Positions 29,268 through 37,760 of a stretch of DNA of 42,322 bases are shown piece after piece (position 1 is the stretch's first letter; every line of letters begins with the position of its first letter). This stretch comes from a virus. The stretch lies in the IMG/VR virus record IMGVR_UViG_3300046482_000204, positions 1-42,322 of that record, one strand, 5' to 3'. The position numbers and the translations under genes are program-made. The notes below the pieces were generated by a model that was given only the letters and a program-made list of their open reading frames with translations, was not told the DNA's origin and did no database searches.

Positions 29268-31709
29268 TTAGGCGTTGGTCGCCCTCTGGAATCCGCGGTA
29301 GTCGAGGACGGTGAGTCCCCAAATGTGGCGGATCTTCCAGGTGAACTCGTCGTTGGTGAAGACCGACCCGACGGCGGGTTGGTCCTGGATGAGGAGTTCG
29401 GGGTCCTGGCGGCCCTGGTAGAAGCCGACTTCGATGGTCGGCACCGTGTTCGGGTCGGCGATCAGGTACCAGTCGTTGGCGTCCGTCAGGGTCGGCACCT
29501 CGATCGGCACCAGGCCCTGGTACGGGTTCGGCGTTGTGGCGCTCTCGGTCGCGCCGATGGTGCTCGTCCCGCTCTGCGTGATCTTGAAGGCCGTGTCCCA
29601 CAGCTCCGGGGGCACCACGAGGAACCGTGGCATGAGGCCGACGAAGCCGTTGGTCTCTCCGGGCTGGGTCTGGCGCAGCATCCTCCGTCGCAGCGTCGTG
29701 ATCCCCGCCTCGGCGAGGGGGGTCGTGGCGTTGTCGTTGAGGTGGCTGACGTTGTGGAACAGCGCTACGGCGTCGTAGATCGTGGCGTTGCCGGCGATCG
29801 TCGTGTTCCAGATGGCCCGGTAGAGGGTGAGGGCTGCCGCCCGTCCGAGGTTCCGGGGGATGCGGCGGAGGGCGCCGAGGTCGTCGTTGGCGACCATCTC
29901 GAGCGTGTAGTCCTCCGTGCCGCCCTTCTTGGTCACGGCGAAGGTCGCTTCCTCGTCCGTCGGGCTGGTGAGCGCCGTGTACGGGCCGCTCTCCGCCACG
30001 GTCGGCAGGACGTCGTAGCCTCCGACCCTCACGCGCCGGTTGGTGCGGAAGTCGGGCGGGCTCGTGATGTCGCTGACGATCTGGCGCCACGAGTCGTAGG
30101 CGTTGCTCTGGTACTCCCGGATGAGGGCTCGCCTCACGCTGTCGCCCAGGGCCTCCGCCCACGAGGCGGTGGTGAGGGATTCGGTGAGTCTCCGGGCGTC
30201 GTCGTAGCTGGCGTAGGCGCCGACGGCTTCGGCGAAGATTCGCCGGTTGAAGTCCTCCTCTCCCATGCCGTTGGGCTGGACGCCGGTGAAGGCCGTGTAC
30301 GCCTGCTTGATCGACCTGAACGGCGGGGTGTCTCCCTGCTGTTGGCCGGCGACCATGCCGTCGAGGGCCTCCTGGAGTTTGTCCCGCTGTTCGGTGGTGA
30401 CGGTGATCCGCTCCTGGCCGGGGAGCTGGCTCGGCCGGCTCGCCAGGGCGGCGTCCCAGATGCTGGCGGTCGCTGCCGCCGTCTCGAACACCTGCGCTTC
30501 GGTGACGTCGTCGCCGAGGGTTTCGGTGAGCCGGGCGATGGCCGCCTCGGTGAGGTTGTGCTCCCTGCCTGCCGCCTCAATGGTGAGGCTGCGCATGGTG
30601 CGGCTCAGCGGTGCGTCCGTCTCCCGCTCCGGGGCGGGGGTCGGGTCGGGTTCGCCGGCGCCGGCTGCGGCGGCGGCTGCCCTCTCCTCGGTGATGGCCT
30701 CGGCGATCTGCTCCCACTCGGGGTGGGCTTCGTACGCTTCGGTCAGCTGAGCCTCCGTGAGTTCCCCGGCGCGCAAGGCCCGGAGGAATTCCTGTAGCTC
30801 CATTTCTGGTCCTCCTTCTTGCCTCGATGCGACGAGGCGCTCGATCTGCCCGCCGGCCGACGGGTCAGCGACGACGTCCACTGAGTGGACTTCGACGATC
30901 TTCCGGACGTCGCTGATGCGGCGCCGGTCCACCAGGACGTTCTCCGTGAGGGCGGAGACGTCGTGGCTGAAGCCGATGAGGTCTGGGCGCTTGTTCCTCC
31001 AGGCGGTGAGGAAAAGCTGGCGGATGTCCTCGCGGCTCTCCGCAATGTGGAAGTCGCTGGTGAGGCTGCCGTCCGCCTGGACTTGGATGTTTTCGTGCCA
31101 GCCGGTCATGCCGGCGACGGCGCTCCGTCTCCGCTCCTGCGGGTCCCGGTGGCCGTCGAAGCTGCGGGCTCCCTCGTAGAGGGCTGCCGCCTCCCTCAGG
31201 ACTTCGGGTCGGTAGCGGCGGCCGTTCTTGCTGATGCCGGGGCGGACCATGGTGACTCGCCAGATGCGGCCTTCGTCGGCGCCGTCGACCGACTCGAGGA
31301 TGGCTCCGCCGAGGCCCTCGGGGGTCAGGTGTTCGGGCTGCGGGTCGGGTGTTTCACGTGAAACGTCCGCCTCCTCGACGGCGGCGACGTTGAGGGTGAC
31401 CGTGACCTTCTCGGGGTTGCCGAACGTGACTTCGGGGCGGCCGCCCGCGGTGGTGAGGGTGTAGGGGATGCGGACGGTGTCCTCGTTGAGGCGGGCGAGC
31501 AGGTTGTCCTCGTACACCTCCTCGACGTGGTTCCAGGTGCCGCCGTCGGGGTTGCTCGGCCACTGGCCTTCGAAGGCGCGGTGTATCGCCTCTAGGCGGG
31601 TCGTGATGCTGTTCGGGTCGGTGAAGGCTTCCCCGGCTCGGGTTGCGGCTGTCTGGGCGGCCGCCGTCCCGGCCGTTGCCTCTTGCAGCCTTTGGACGGC
31701 GTGGGTCAT
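29268..31709 (-). CDS. Capsid maturation protease fused to Mu gpT-like major capsid protein
   Basis: 813 aa. Residues 130-290 have a prohead protease layout: MVRPGISKNGRRYRPEVL, then GH187RD and the GFS248HD block, which could supply catalytic His and Ser. Residues 300-480 are Ala/Glu-rich linker or scaffold. Residues 480-813 resemble the Mu gpT-type major capsid protein (FHNVSHLNDNATTPLAEAGITTLRRRM; VPPELWDTAFKI). One chain would therefore carry protease, scaffold and shell, needing self-cleavage. The codons for VSRET (116-120) form a parS site. Confidence 0.75.
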   Translation of the reverse strand: MTHAVQRLQEATAGTAAAQTAATRAGEAFTDPNSITTRLEAIHRAFEGQWPSNPDGGTWNHVEEVYEDNLLARLNEDTVRIPYTLTTAGGRPEVTFGNPEKVTVTLNVAAVEEADVSRETPDPQPEHLTPEGLGGAILESVDGADEGRIWRVTMVRPGISKNGRRYRPEVLREAAALYEGARSFDGHRDPQERRRSAVAGMTGWHENIQVQADGSLTSDFHIAESREDIRQLFLTAWRNKRPDLIGFSHDVSALTENVLVDRRRISDVRKIVEVHSVDVVADPSAGGQIERLVASRQEGGPEMELQEFLRALRAGELTEAQLTEAYEAHPEWEQIAEAITEERAAAAAAGAGEPDPTPAPERETDAPLSRTMRSLTIEAAGREHNLTEAAIARLTETLGDDVTEAQVFETAAATASIWDAALASRPSQLPGQERITVTTEQRDKLQEALDGMVAGQQQGDTPPFRSIKQAYTAFTGVQPNGMGEEDFNRRIFAEAVGAYASYDDARRLTESLTTASWAEALGDSVRRALIREYQSNAYDSWRQIVSDITSPPDFRTNRRVRVGGYDVLPTVAESGPYTALTSPTDEEATFAVTKKGGTEDYTLEMVANDDLGALRRIPRNLGRAAALTLYRAIWNTTIAGNATIYDAVALFHNVSHLNDNATTPLAEAGITTLRRRMLRQTQPGETNGFVGLMPRFLVVPPELWDTAFKITQSGTSTIGATESATTPNPYQGLVPIEVPTLTDANDWYLIADPNTVPTIEVGFYQGRQDPELLIQDQPAVGSVFTNDEFTWKIRHIWGLTVLDYRGFQRATNA
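31350..31365. promoter_or_regulatory. parS-like palindrome, site 1
   Basis: TGTTTCACGTGAAACG matches the 16-base parS consensus at 15 positions, including the full 14-base core (31351-31364). It lies in the protease-capsid gene and encodes VSRET (116-120) with codons otherwise avoided here. Confidence 0.88.
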
Positions 31710-32071
31710 GAGGCTCCTGCGAGCTCCTGCTCGAGGTCGCTGACGCCGCCTCGCTCGGGTTCGGTGGGGGCTCCGTCGTTGCCGGTGATGGTCGGCTGGG
31801 CGGCCGGCTTCGCCTTCTCCTCGGCGGGGAAGGCGTCGGCGGCGAGTTTCGGGTTCTTGACGTGGAGGTCCTTGTCGGTGACTCCGCCTCGTTCGGGCTC
31901 GGTGGGGATGCCCTGCTTCGGGCTGGCCGGCTGGATGTTGCGGCCGCCGGCGTGGACTTTCAGGCCGTCCTTCTCCGTGTCGGTGAGGTTGGCCTTGGCG
32001 GGTTCGGTGGGGACGCCGGGGATGGGGGCGGCCTTCTTCGCGGCCGGCTTCTTGGCTTTGGGTGTTGCCAT
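31706..32071 (-). CDS. Lys/Ala-rich repeat protein before the capsid gene
   Basis: 121 aa. The N-terminus (TPKAKKPAAKKAAP) is like histone H1 tails. Three copies of a 12-residue motif, (V/I/A)PTEPxRGGVxD, are spaced through the chain. Place immediately before the protease-capsid gene suggests a scaffold or capsid-associated peptide. No ribosome binding site: TAGCCT ends 8 nt before the ATG. Confidence 0.6.
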   Translation of the reverse strand: MATPKAKKPAAKKAAPIPGVPTEPAKANLTDTEKDGLKVHAGGRNIQPASPKQGIPTEPERGGVTDKDLHVKNPKLAADAFPAEEKAKPAAQPTITGNDGAPTEPERGGVSDLEQELAGAS

Positions 32072-32079
32072 GGGCGGTG

Positions 32080-32085
32080 AGGCTA
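32080..32085 (-). promoter_or_regulatory. Leaderless late promoter, -10 TAGCCT
   Basis: GCTAGCCTCACCGCCC runs straight into the ATG at 32071, 8 nt from box to codon. It would drive the capsid genes. Confidence 0.6.
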
Positions 32086-32115
32086 GCGCGCGGGTGGGGG
32101 CGTGCTGTGGTTTCT

Positions 32116-32319
32116 TCAGTCGGCGAGTTCCGCCAGGCGCTGTTGGATGGCGTCGGCGACGGCCGGGGGGGCTGCGGCGAAGGCGGGAAGTTCGACGATG
32201 GTGCGGACCGCCTCCTCGGTCGCCTGCGTCGCCCACCAGTCCGGGTCCCGTTCGAGGTCCCAGGTCGCCTTCGTCCAGTCGGCGTCGGGGAGGCTGGCGT
32301 CGGGGGTGCGGGTGGTCAA
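32116..32319 (-). CDS. Small acidic protein after MuF-ART
   Basis: 67 aa from TTG at 32319 overlapping the MuF stop (TTGA); no better start in frame. Contains DWTKATWDLERDPDWWATQATEEAVRTIV and a helical end. Small, acidic and directly linked to a gene with a toxin-like domain, so an immunity or chaperone role is worth testing; nothing in the sequence proves it. Confidence 0.55.
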   Translation of the reverse strand: MTTRTPDASLPDADWTKATWDLERDPDWWATQATEEAVRTIVELPAFAAAPPAVADAIQQRLAELAD

Positions 32320-34595
32320 TAGATGAGCCCGACGGTTTCCGCCTGGGCGGCGCCGATGACAACGAACTCGTATTCGTTGAGGCAGCCGAATCCGCTGAGG
32401 GTGCAGCCGAGGATGCGCTCCTTGGGCACGTCGGCGTAGATGAGGCTGTGGCCGAACCGGCGGGCGGTGGTCGTGTTGATGGCGAAGCTGCTCAGGGGGT
32501 TGAGCATAACGGGGACGTGCTGGATGGTGCCGCTGGCTCCGAGGCTGGCTGCCATGCCGCGGACGAGGCGGATGGTGTCCTTGCCGGGGAAGAGGCGGGT
32601 GAGCTCCTCCTGGGTCTCCTGGTACATGGCTTCGAGGAACGTGTCGAGGACGTCGCCGTACTTCCCGATGATCGTGTCCACGTTGGCGCCGAGGGTGTTG
32701 CCCTCGTAGATGCTGCCGGCGGCGCCGTAGCTCCGGTCGAGGTTGTCGAGCCGGTCGGCGTATCCGACGGGCGGCCAGGGGAGGTCGAACTTGTCGGCGG
32801 CTGCCTTCTGGAGGGCGAGGGCCCAGCGGTGGTTGTCTCCGCTGGTCGCCGCCCAGTTCTGGACGAGGCGGCTGGCGACTTCCTGGTAGACGTCGGCGGC
32901 GCCGTAGGTGCGGCCGTATCCGCCGGCGTTGAGTTCGGCGCTGAGCTCGAAGAGCAGGTTGGCCTTGTCGGGGATCTCCGCCTCGAGGCGGCGGCCGATG
33001 CGGGTCATGATCGACTGTTTCATGTCGCTGGCCGCTCGGGCGTCCTTCACGGTGACGGTTTCACGGCCGAGGATGGCCTTCACGCGGGCGATGAAGTTGC
33101 CCTTGCTGACGGGCGGCTTGGTGGTCGAGTGGAGCGTCCCTGCGGGCTTCAGGGCCGCCAGGCGGCCTCGTGGGCTCGCGGTCGCCGGCCGTGCCGGTGG
33201 TGGCGGCGGCGGCGGCGGGGGTGGTGGGGGTTTCGGCTTGGGCGGGTCGGGTGCTGCCGCTGCCGGCGGGGTGGTCGTGTAGGCGACGGCGGCGGGCGGC
33301 TCGGGAATGTCGAGGTGTTTGACGATCTGCGCCTTCGTCGTCGTGTTGAGGCCGGCGTTGTCCATGAGGGCGAGCTGCTCGGCCGGGTCGAGGGCGTCGA
33401 AGTCGGGGAGCTGCTTCCCGGCCGGCGCCTTCGGGTGCTTCCACGCGCCGAGGGTGCTGTCCCATTTGAATCCGCTTGCCTTCGCCGTCGGGTGGCCGAG
33501 TTTGGCTGCCATCACCTGGCCGCCGTAGCCGGTCCCTCCGGTCTTGAGGCTTTTCACTGGGCTCAGGCCGGCGCTGCCGTAGGGGTCGGCGAGAAATGCG
33601 CTCGCCTTGGCGTCGAGGGCTTTGGTCTTGGCCTCGGCGGGGGCGGCCGCCTCCGCCTTCGCGGCGGCGTAGTTCGCTTTCGCCGGGGCGGTCGTCGCCG
33701 GGTTCGCGGTCGCCTGGGCGCTGCCCTCGTCAATGATGGTGACGCTGACGCAGTGGCAGTGGACGCTCTCGCTGGGGGGGAGGCTCGGGTCCTTCGGGTA
33801 GAAGGCTTTGAACCCTCCCACCTGGTAGAAGGCGTTGTGCTCGATCGGGCCCGTCTCGCCCTCCGGGCCGTAGCGGGCCTCCGCCTCGAGGTGGGTGGTC
33901 CGGGCTCCTGGCAGGTGGGCGTTGAGCCAGCGTTTCCTCACGACGGTCGGGTCGCCGGCTGCGGCGAGGCTGTGGGCGAGGGCGGTCTGTGCGTTCTGGC
34001 TGCCGAGGGCTTGGGCCCGTCCGGTTTCGGTGACGACGATGGCTCGGGCCCGGTGGGCGATGGTCGAGAAGTGGTTCTTGTCGGTGAGGTTGGCGCCGAT
34101 GGCGAGGGCTGCTGCGTGGGGGCTTTTCGCTCCGATGACGACGGCGCTGATCTCGGCGTTGATCCGCTTCCTCAGTTGGGTGCTCACGTCCTGGACGAGG
34201 TCGGCGGAGAAGCCCTGGAGGATTTGGAGCTGGTCGACGGTGATCGCCGCGCTCAGGGCTTCGACTCCCGCCCGGCCTCCGAGGGGTTTCGTCGCCAGGT
34301 CGACGCCGGTGGCGTATCCCTTCTCCTGGAGGCCGCTGATGGTGGTGCCCATGGTTTCGGCGAGGTTGGCGACGGTCTGGTCGATGCCGGCTTTCGCCCG
34401 GTTCAGCATCGCCCGGCTCGGGCTGTCCCAGTCGAGGCCGGCGAGCTGGTTCTGGACTTCCGCTCGGGCGCTGTCGAGGAGGCCGATCATGGCGGTCTCC
34501 GCCTCGCCGCTCAGCTTCCCGATTTCGCCGAGGAGGGCGTACAGCTGGCTGGCGTATTCCTCCGGGCTCGTCGCCTCCCGGAGCCGGGTGGTCAC
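32316..34595 (-). CDS. MuF head morphogenesis protein fused to ADP-ribosyltransferase-like domain
   Basis: 759 aa from GTG at 34595 (GTGA overlap with portal). Residues 1-215 are helical and residues 218-284 carry the MuF signature: RKRWLNAHLPGARTTHLEAEARYG ... YPKDPSLPPSESVHCHC. A Pro/Lys tract (about 452-468) precedes a C-terminal domain (590-755) with the R-S-ExE pattern of arginine-type ADP-ribosyltransferases: R679 in IRLVRGM, S702-S703-F704, and E741-Y-E743. MuF proteins travel in the phage head, so the domain could be injected with DNA to modify host proteins, as T4 Alt does. Activity is inferred. Confidence 0.75.
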   Translation of the reverse strand: MTTRLREATSPEEYASQLYALLGEIGKLSGEAETAMIGLLDSARAEVQNQLAGLDWDSPSRAMLNRAKAGIDQTVANLAETMGTTISGLQEKGYATGVDLATKPLGGRAGVEALSAAITVDQLQILQGFSADLVQDVSTQLRKRINAEISAVVIGAKSPHAAALAIGANLTDKNHFSTIAHRARAIVVTETGRAQALGSQNAQTALAHSLAAAGDPTVVRKRWLNAHLPGARTTHLEAEARYGPEGETGPIEHNAFYQVGGFKAFYPKDPSLPPSESVHCHCVSVTIIDEGSAQATANPATTAPAKANYAAAKAEAAAPAEAKTKALDAKASAFLADPYGSAGLSPVKSLKTGGTGYGGQVMAAKLGHPTAKASGFKWDSTLGAWKHPKAPAGKQLPDFDALDPAEQLALMDNAGLNTTTKAQIVKHLDIPEPPAAVAYTTTPPAAAAPDPPKPKPPPPPPPPPPPPARPATASPRGRLAALKPAGTLHSTTKPPVSKGNFIARVKAILGRETVTVKDARAASDMKQSIMTRIGRRLEAEIPDKANLLFELSAELNAGGYGRTYGAADVYQEVASRLVQNWAATSGDNHRWALALQKAAADKFDLPWPPVGYADRLDNLDRSYGAAGSIYEGNTLGANVDTIIGKYGDVLDTFLEAMYQETQEELTRLFPGKDTIRLVRGMAASLGASGTIQHVPVMLNPLSSFAINTTTARRFGHSLIYADVPKERILGCTLSGFGCLNEYEFVVIGAAQAETVGLIY

Positions 34596-36046
34596 AGGCG
34601 CTCCTGGAGCTCCTCGAGCTTGCCGCTGGTCTCGGCTCGCCGGCGGATCGACTCGAGGGCCGCCCGCAGGTCCTCGTCGGTCGTCTCCTCGTCGTCGGGG
34701 TCGGGGAGTTCGTCGGCGGGCACTCCGAGGCTGGGGAGCAGCCGGCGGACGACGACTCTCATGGCCTCCCGGTCGATGACGTCGAGCATGTCGAGTTGGG
34801 TGAAGGCGCCGGCGACGGCGGCGAGGCTGGTGGCGGCCGCCTCGATTTCGTCGTCGGTGAGTTGGGGGGTGACGACTTCGACGAGTTCCCCGGCGGGGGC
34901 CCGTTCGCCGGTCGGGTTGCCCTGCTCGTCGTGGACGGGGACGACGGCGGGCAGCATGCCGGCTGCCACCTTCCGGTCGACGGCGAAGCGGACGAGCTCC
35001 TCGGTCTGCGCCTTCCAGATGGCCTGCGTGTCCTGGAGGCTGCGGAGGACGGGAATGTCCATTTGTTCGGCGGTGCTCCGGTTGGCGTCCTCGGGGTCGC
35101 CCAGCCAGTGGGGGGCGAGGCCGGCGCCGGTGGCGATCATGCGGAGGATGTAGGTGGCGGCGGCTACGTCCTCGTGGGCTCCAATGTTGGGCTGGGTGGC
35201 GTTGATCTCCATGGCGTCGGTGCGGAAGCGGACGCTGCCGCTCCTCGGCGCCGTGGTCCCCCACACTCTCTTGGCGGCCTCCACCTCCGTCTCGCCGCCG
35301 ACGACGCCGACGTCCCAGAAGAAGGCCCGGACCGCTTTGATCCGTTCGAGAAGCTCCCAGAGGGTCTGGTCGTAGGCGTCGAGCCAGTCGAGGATGGGGA
35401 GGAGAAACGGGGTGCCTCGGGTGGCCGCTCCGATGCGGTCGTGGAGCCAGGCGAAGGTTTCGCCGGTGAGGAGGCCGAGGTCGTCGAGGGCGGGGTCGGT
35501 CTGCCGGTGGATGATGTCCAAGGCTTCCTCGTCGCCGTTGCCTCTCCTCAGGACGACCTGTTCGAGGATGAGCTGGTTGAGTTCGCTGGTCGTGATCTTG
35601 TCGACCCGTTGGGGGTCGATGAAGCCGACGGTCGTGTTGCCGGTGTCGTCGGTGGCGACCGGGTGGATGCCCTCGCCGTAGAGGAGCCAGTCTCGGGCGA
35701 ACCGGCGGTGGTTGAGGTCCATCTCGTTGCGTTCGGCGTACCAGAAGTCGTCGGCGGTCTGCTGGACGTCGGGGTTGTCGCAGCTGATGGTGAAGCCGTC
35801 GCCGGCCATGAACGTCGTGTAGATCTTGATGATCCGGTTGGCGAGGGGGTTGCGCCGGTAGAGGTCGATGCTGAGGTCCTGGGCTCGGCGGAGGGTGGCG
35901 CCCTGGAGGTCTCGGAGGCCTCCGCCGGCTGTCCGGTAGAGGTTGTCGTCGGGGTCGATCGGGGCGGCCTCCTCGACGTGGTAGTGGTGTTCGATGCGGG
36001 CGTCGGCTCCTCGGAGGGCGGCCCAGGCGTCGGCGAGGCGGCTCAT
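34592..36046 (-). CDS. Portal protein
   Basis: 484 aa. Portal features: helical start, LSIDLYRRNPLANRIIKIYTTFMAG, GDGFTI, WLLYGEGIHPV, an RVDKITTSELN segment, and the FFWDVGVVGGETEVEAAKRVWG and HWLGDPEDANRSTAEQMDIPVLR blocks near the stem, ending in an acidic tail. It forms the 12-fold ring through which DNA is packed, and it is followed by MuF as usual. No ribosome binding site; a TAGGCT box lies 10 nt upstream. Confidence 0.85.
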   Translation of the reverse strand: MSRLADAWAALRGADARIEHHYHVEEAAPIDPDDNLYRTAGGGLRDLQGATLRRAQDLSIDLYRRNPLANRIIKIYTTFMAGDGFTISCDNPDVQQTADDFWYAERNEMDLNHRRFARDWLLYGEGIHPVATDDTGNTTVGFIDPQRVDKITTSELNQLILEQVVLRRGNGDEEALDIIHRQTDPALDDLGLLTGETFAWLHDRIGAATRGTPFLLPILDWLDAYDQTLWELLERIKAVRAFFWDVGVVGGETEVEAAKRVWGTTAPRSGSVRFRTDAMEINATQPNIGAHEDVAAATYILRMIATGAGLAPHWLGDPEDANRSTAEQMDIPVLRSLQDTQAIWKAQTEELVRFAVDRKVAAGMLPAVVPVHDEQGNPTGERAPAGELVEVVTPQLTDDEIEAAATSLAAVAGAFTQLDMLDVIDREAMRVVVRRLLPSLGVPADELPDPDDEETTDEDLRAALESIRRRAETSGKLEELQERL

Positions 36047-36056
36047 GTGGGGCGTC

Positions 36057-36062
36057 AGCCTA
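36057..36062 (-). promoter_or_regulatory. Late promoter, -10 TAGGCT, for portal gene
   Basis: GTCTAGGCTGACGCCCCAC precedes the ATG at 36046 by 10 nt, so the leader would be none to three nucleotides. Same box as at 29024. Confidence 0.5.
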
Positions 36063-36069
36063 GACGCGT

Positions 36070-36104
36070 CGAGGGCCCTCGCCCGGTCTCCCGGTGGGCC
36101 CTCG
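36070..36104 (-). terminator. Hairpin upstream of portal promoter
   Basis: Inverted repeat CGAGGGCCC / GGGCCCTCG (9 bp) with a 17-nt loop, 27 nt past the stop of the preceding gene. Terminator followed at once by a near-leaderless promoter repeats the layout at 27265-27300. Confidence 0.5.
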
Positions 36105-36130
36105 CGCTTCCTCCGCTCCGCTCGGCCTCG

Positions 36131-36559
36131 TCAGGCCGGCCGCCAGCCTAGCTCGAAGGCTTTGACGAAGTACGGGGCCCACGTCGCCGTCGTGTTTCGG
36201 CAGGGCGGGCATCCGCAGCCCTGCGGCGGCCAGGGGCCGGCGGTGGTGTGGGGGATGGGCTCGCCGTCCCGGTCGCTGTACTGCGGGCCGGTCTCCACTC
36301 GCTGCTGGCAGTCGTGGCAGAGGGCGTCTCCTCCGTCGGCGGCGACGGGGAACGGTTCGGTTCCCCAGCGGGTGAGGATGCGGCTGTTGCACCAGTCGCA
36401 GATCCAGGCGTCGAGGGCGAGGCCTCCGGTCGTGTCGATGACGACGGCGGGCCCGAAGGGGGTGTCGACTTCGTCGCCGTGGTCGTATTCGCGGTGTTCG
36501 GTCAGGTGGGCTCGGTGGCCGGCCGGGTTGGTGATCCAGTGGCGCTCCTCGGTCCTCAC
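36131..36559 (-). CDS. Double zinc-ribbon protein
   Basis: 142 aa from GTG at 36559 (GTGA overlap). CDWC (54-57) and CHDC (81-84) form one ribbon; CGC and C120 (GCGCPPCR) another possible site. A beta-rich first part (HGDEVDTPFGPAVVIDTTGGLALD) resembles a small SH3-like unit. Function unknown; located between early-type small genes and the portal. Confidence 0.65.
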   Translation of the reverse strand: MRTEERHWITNPAGHRAHLTEHREYDHGDEVDTPFGPAVVIDTTGGLALDAWICDWCNSRILTRWGTEPFPVAADGGDALCHDCQQRVETGPQYSDRDGEPIPHTTAGPWPPQGCGCPPCRNTTATWAPYFVKAFELGWRPA

Positions 36560-36954
36560 GGCTTCTCCTCGCTGGGTTTGGTGTCCGGGTCCGAGACCCA
36601 TTTCACTCCGGGGCCGAACGTGCCGAAGCGTCCCGCGTGGTCGGCGGCGGTGGTCTTGTTGTGGGGGCTGGTGCGGAGGGCTTTGGCGGCCGCCTCGGGT
36701 ATCCGCATGATCTTGGTGGGCTCGGGGCGGCGTTGGCCGTCGTCGCTGATGCGGATGAGGCGCACCTCGGGTTCGCCGTTGGCGGCCCAGTGGGCGGCGG
36801 CGGCGGCCTGTGCGGCCTCTCGGGTCTGGTGGGCCTGCTGGATGTCCCGCCAGGCGAGGCTGGTCCGGTCCCACCATTGGACTTTCCAGTAGGGGTCGAA
36901 GCGGGCGCTCCCTGCCCGTCGGGGGCGGGGGTCGCCGTTGCCGTGGAGTTCCAT
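36556..36954 (-). CDS. Hypothetical protein
   Basis: 132 aa, AGAAAGGA before the ATG. FDPYWKVQWWDRTSLAWRD and a helical AAAAAHWAANGEPEVRLIRI hint at a small alpha/beta fold. No domain recognised. Confidence 0.65.
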   Translation of the reverse strand: MELHGNGDPRPRRAGSARFDPYWKVQWWDRTSLAWRDIQQAHQTREAAQAAAAAHWAANGEPEVRLIRISDDGQRRPEPTKIMRIPEAAAKALRTSPHNKTTAADHAGRFGTFGPGVKWVSDPDTKPSEEKP

Positions 36955-36981
36955 GTCCGTTTTCCTTTCTCGGCTGGTGCT

Positions 36982-37755
36982 CTACCAGCCGGCGTTCTCG
37001 GCGCAGATTGGTCCGATGCCTCGGGCGACGCTGTCGGCGTCCTCGAGGGGCCGGTTGCAGATGCCGCAGCGGCCGACGAGGCGGCCGTAGGCGGCGCTGG
37101 CTGCGGCCGGGTCTGCTGCGATGGTCTGGAGGGCTTCGACGATGTCGCCCTTGTAGGTGCCGCCTGGTGTCTGGCGGCCGTAGTTGCGTCGGCTGCCGTA
37201 GGCGGCTCCGTCGTCTACGAAGGTGTGGCCGGCCCAGTTGCCCTTGGTCACGTGGTTGATGCGGACCTTGAGGCGGGTGGTGCCGTCGGGGACGGCGTAG
37301 TAGCCGGCGGGGATGGTGGTGAGGTCGAGGCCGGTCGCCGGCTTCTCCTCGGCGGCCTTCTGGGTGGCGGTCTTCTCGGCGGCTCGGGTGTCGCACTTCG
37401 CCTTCATGCTGCGGGCGGCGTCCCACTGCTTGGGGCTGAGGCTGTCGGCCTCCATGCCCTTGGCGTAGAACTGCTGGGCGAGGCTCTTGGCGAAGGCGCT
37501 CCACTCCTGCTGGTTGAGCCAGGCGGCGAGGTGCTGCTTCTCCTCCAGGTCGGCGGCTGCGGCGGCTTCGAGGGCGGCCTTGTTGCCGGGGTCGAAGGTG
37601 GGGCTGTCGAAGTGCTCGCCGTGGCGGGCGGCGAAGTCGGGGTCGCTGGCGAACGCCTGCCGCTCCTGCTCCGCCTCGGCGGCGGCGTGGGCGGCCTTCC
37701 AGGCGAGGTCGGCGGCGACGGTCGGGTTGAGGTGGTGGTCTCTGATCTGGCCCAT
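36982..37755 (-). CDS. DUF6011-type C-terminal zinc-knuckle protein
   Basis: 257 aa. N-terminal half is helical and Ala-rich; the middle is beta-rich (AGYYAVPDGTTRLKVRINHV), followed by GQTPGGTYKGDIVEALQTIAADP. The end (229-257) reads RCGICNRPLEDADSVARGIGPIC, the zinc knuckle of DUF6011-type phage proteins, sometimes linked to nucleic-acid binding. Function unknown. Confidence 0.65.
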   Translation of the reverse strand: MGQIRDHHLNPTVAADLAWKAAHAAAEAEQERQAFASDPDFAARHGEHFDSPTFDPGNKAALEAAAAADLEEKQHLAAWLNQQEWSAFAKSLAQQFYAKGMEADSLSPKQWDAARSMKAKCDTRAAEKTATQKAAEEKPATGLDLTTIPAGYYAVPDGTTRLKVRINHVTKGNWAGHTFVDDGAAYGSRRNYGRQTPGGTYKGDIVEALQTIAADPAAASAAYGRLVGRCGICNRPLEDADSVARGIGPICAENAGW

Positions 37756-37760
37756 GGTCC

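Noticed and set aside
33057-33066. Third parS site at GGTTTCACGG
   Set aside because: Only one half of the palindrome is present; the other half is unrelated, and it encodes ordinary protein sequence.
33180-33240. Simple GGC/GGT-rich repeat as a regulatory element
   Set aside because: It simply encodes the proline tract of the MuF-ART linker.
31683-35153. 1156-codon plus-strand open frame
   Set aside because: Shadow of the capsid, MuF and portal genes on the other strand, with no recognisable domain.
36146-36151. Another TAGGCT box
   Set aside because: Lies within the end of a gene and has no start codon 6-10 nt downstream.
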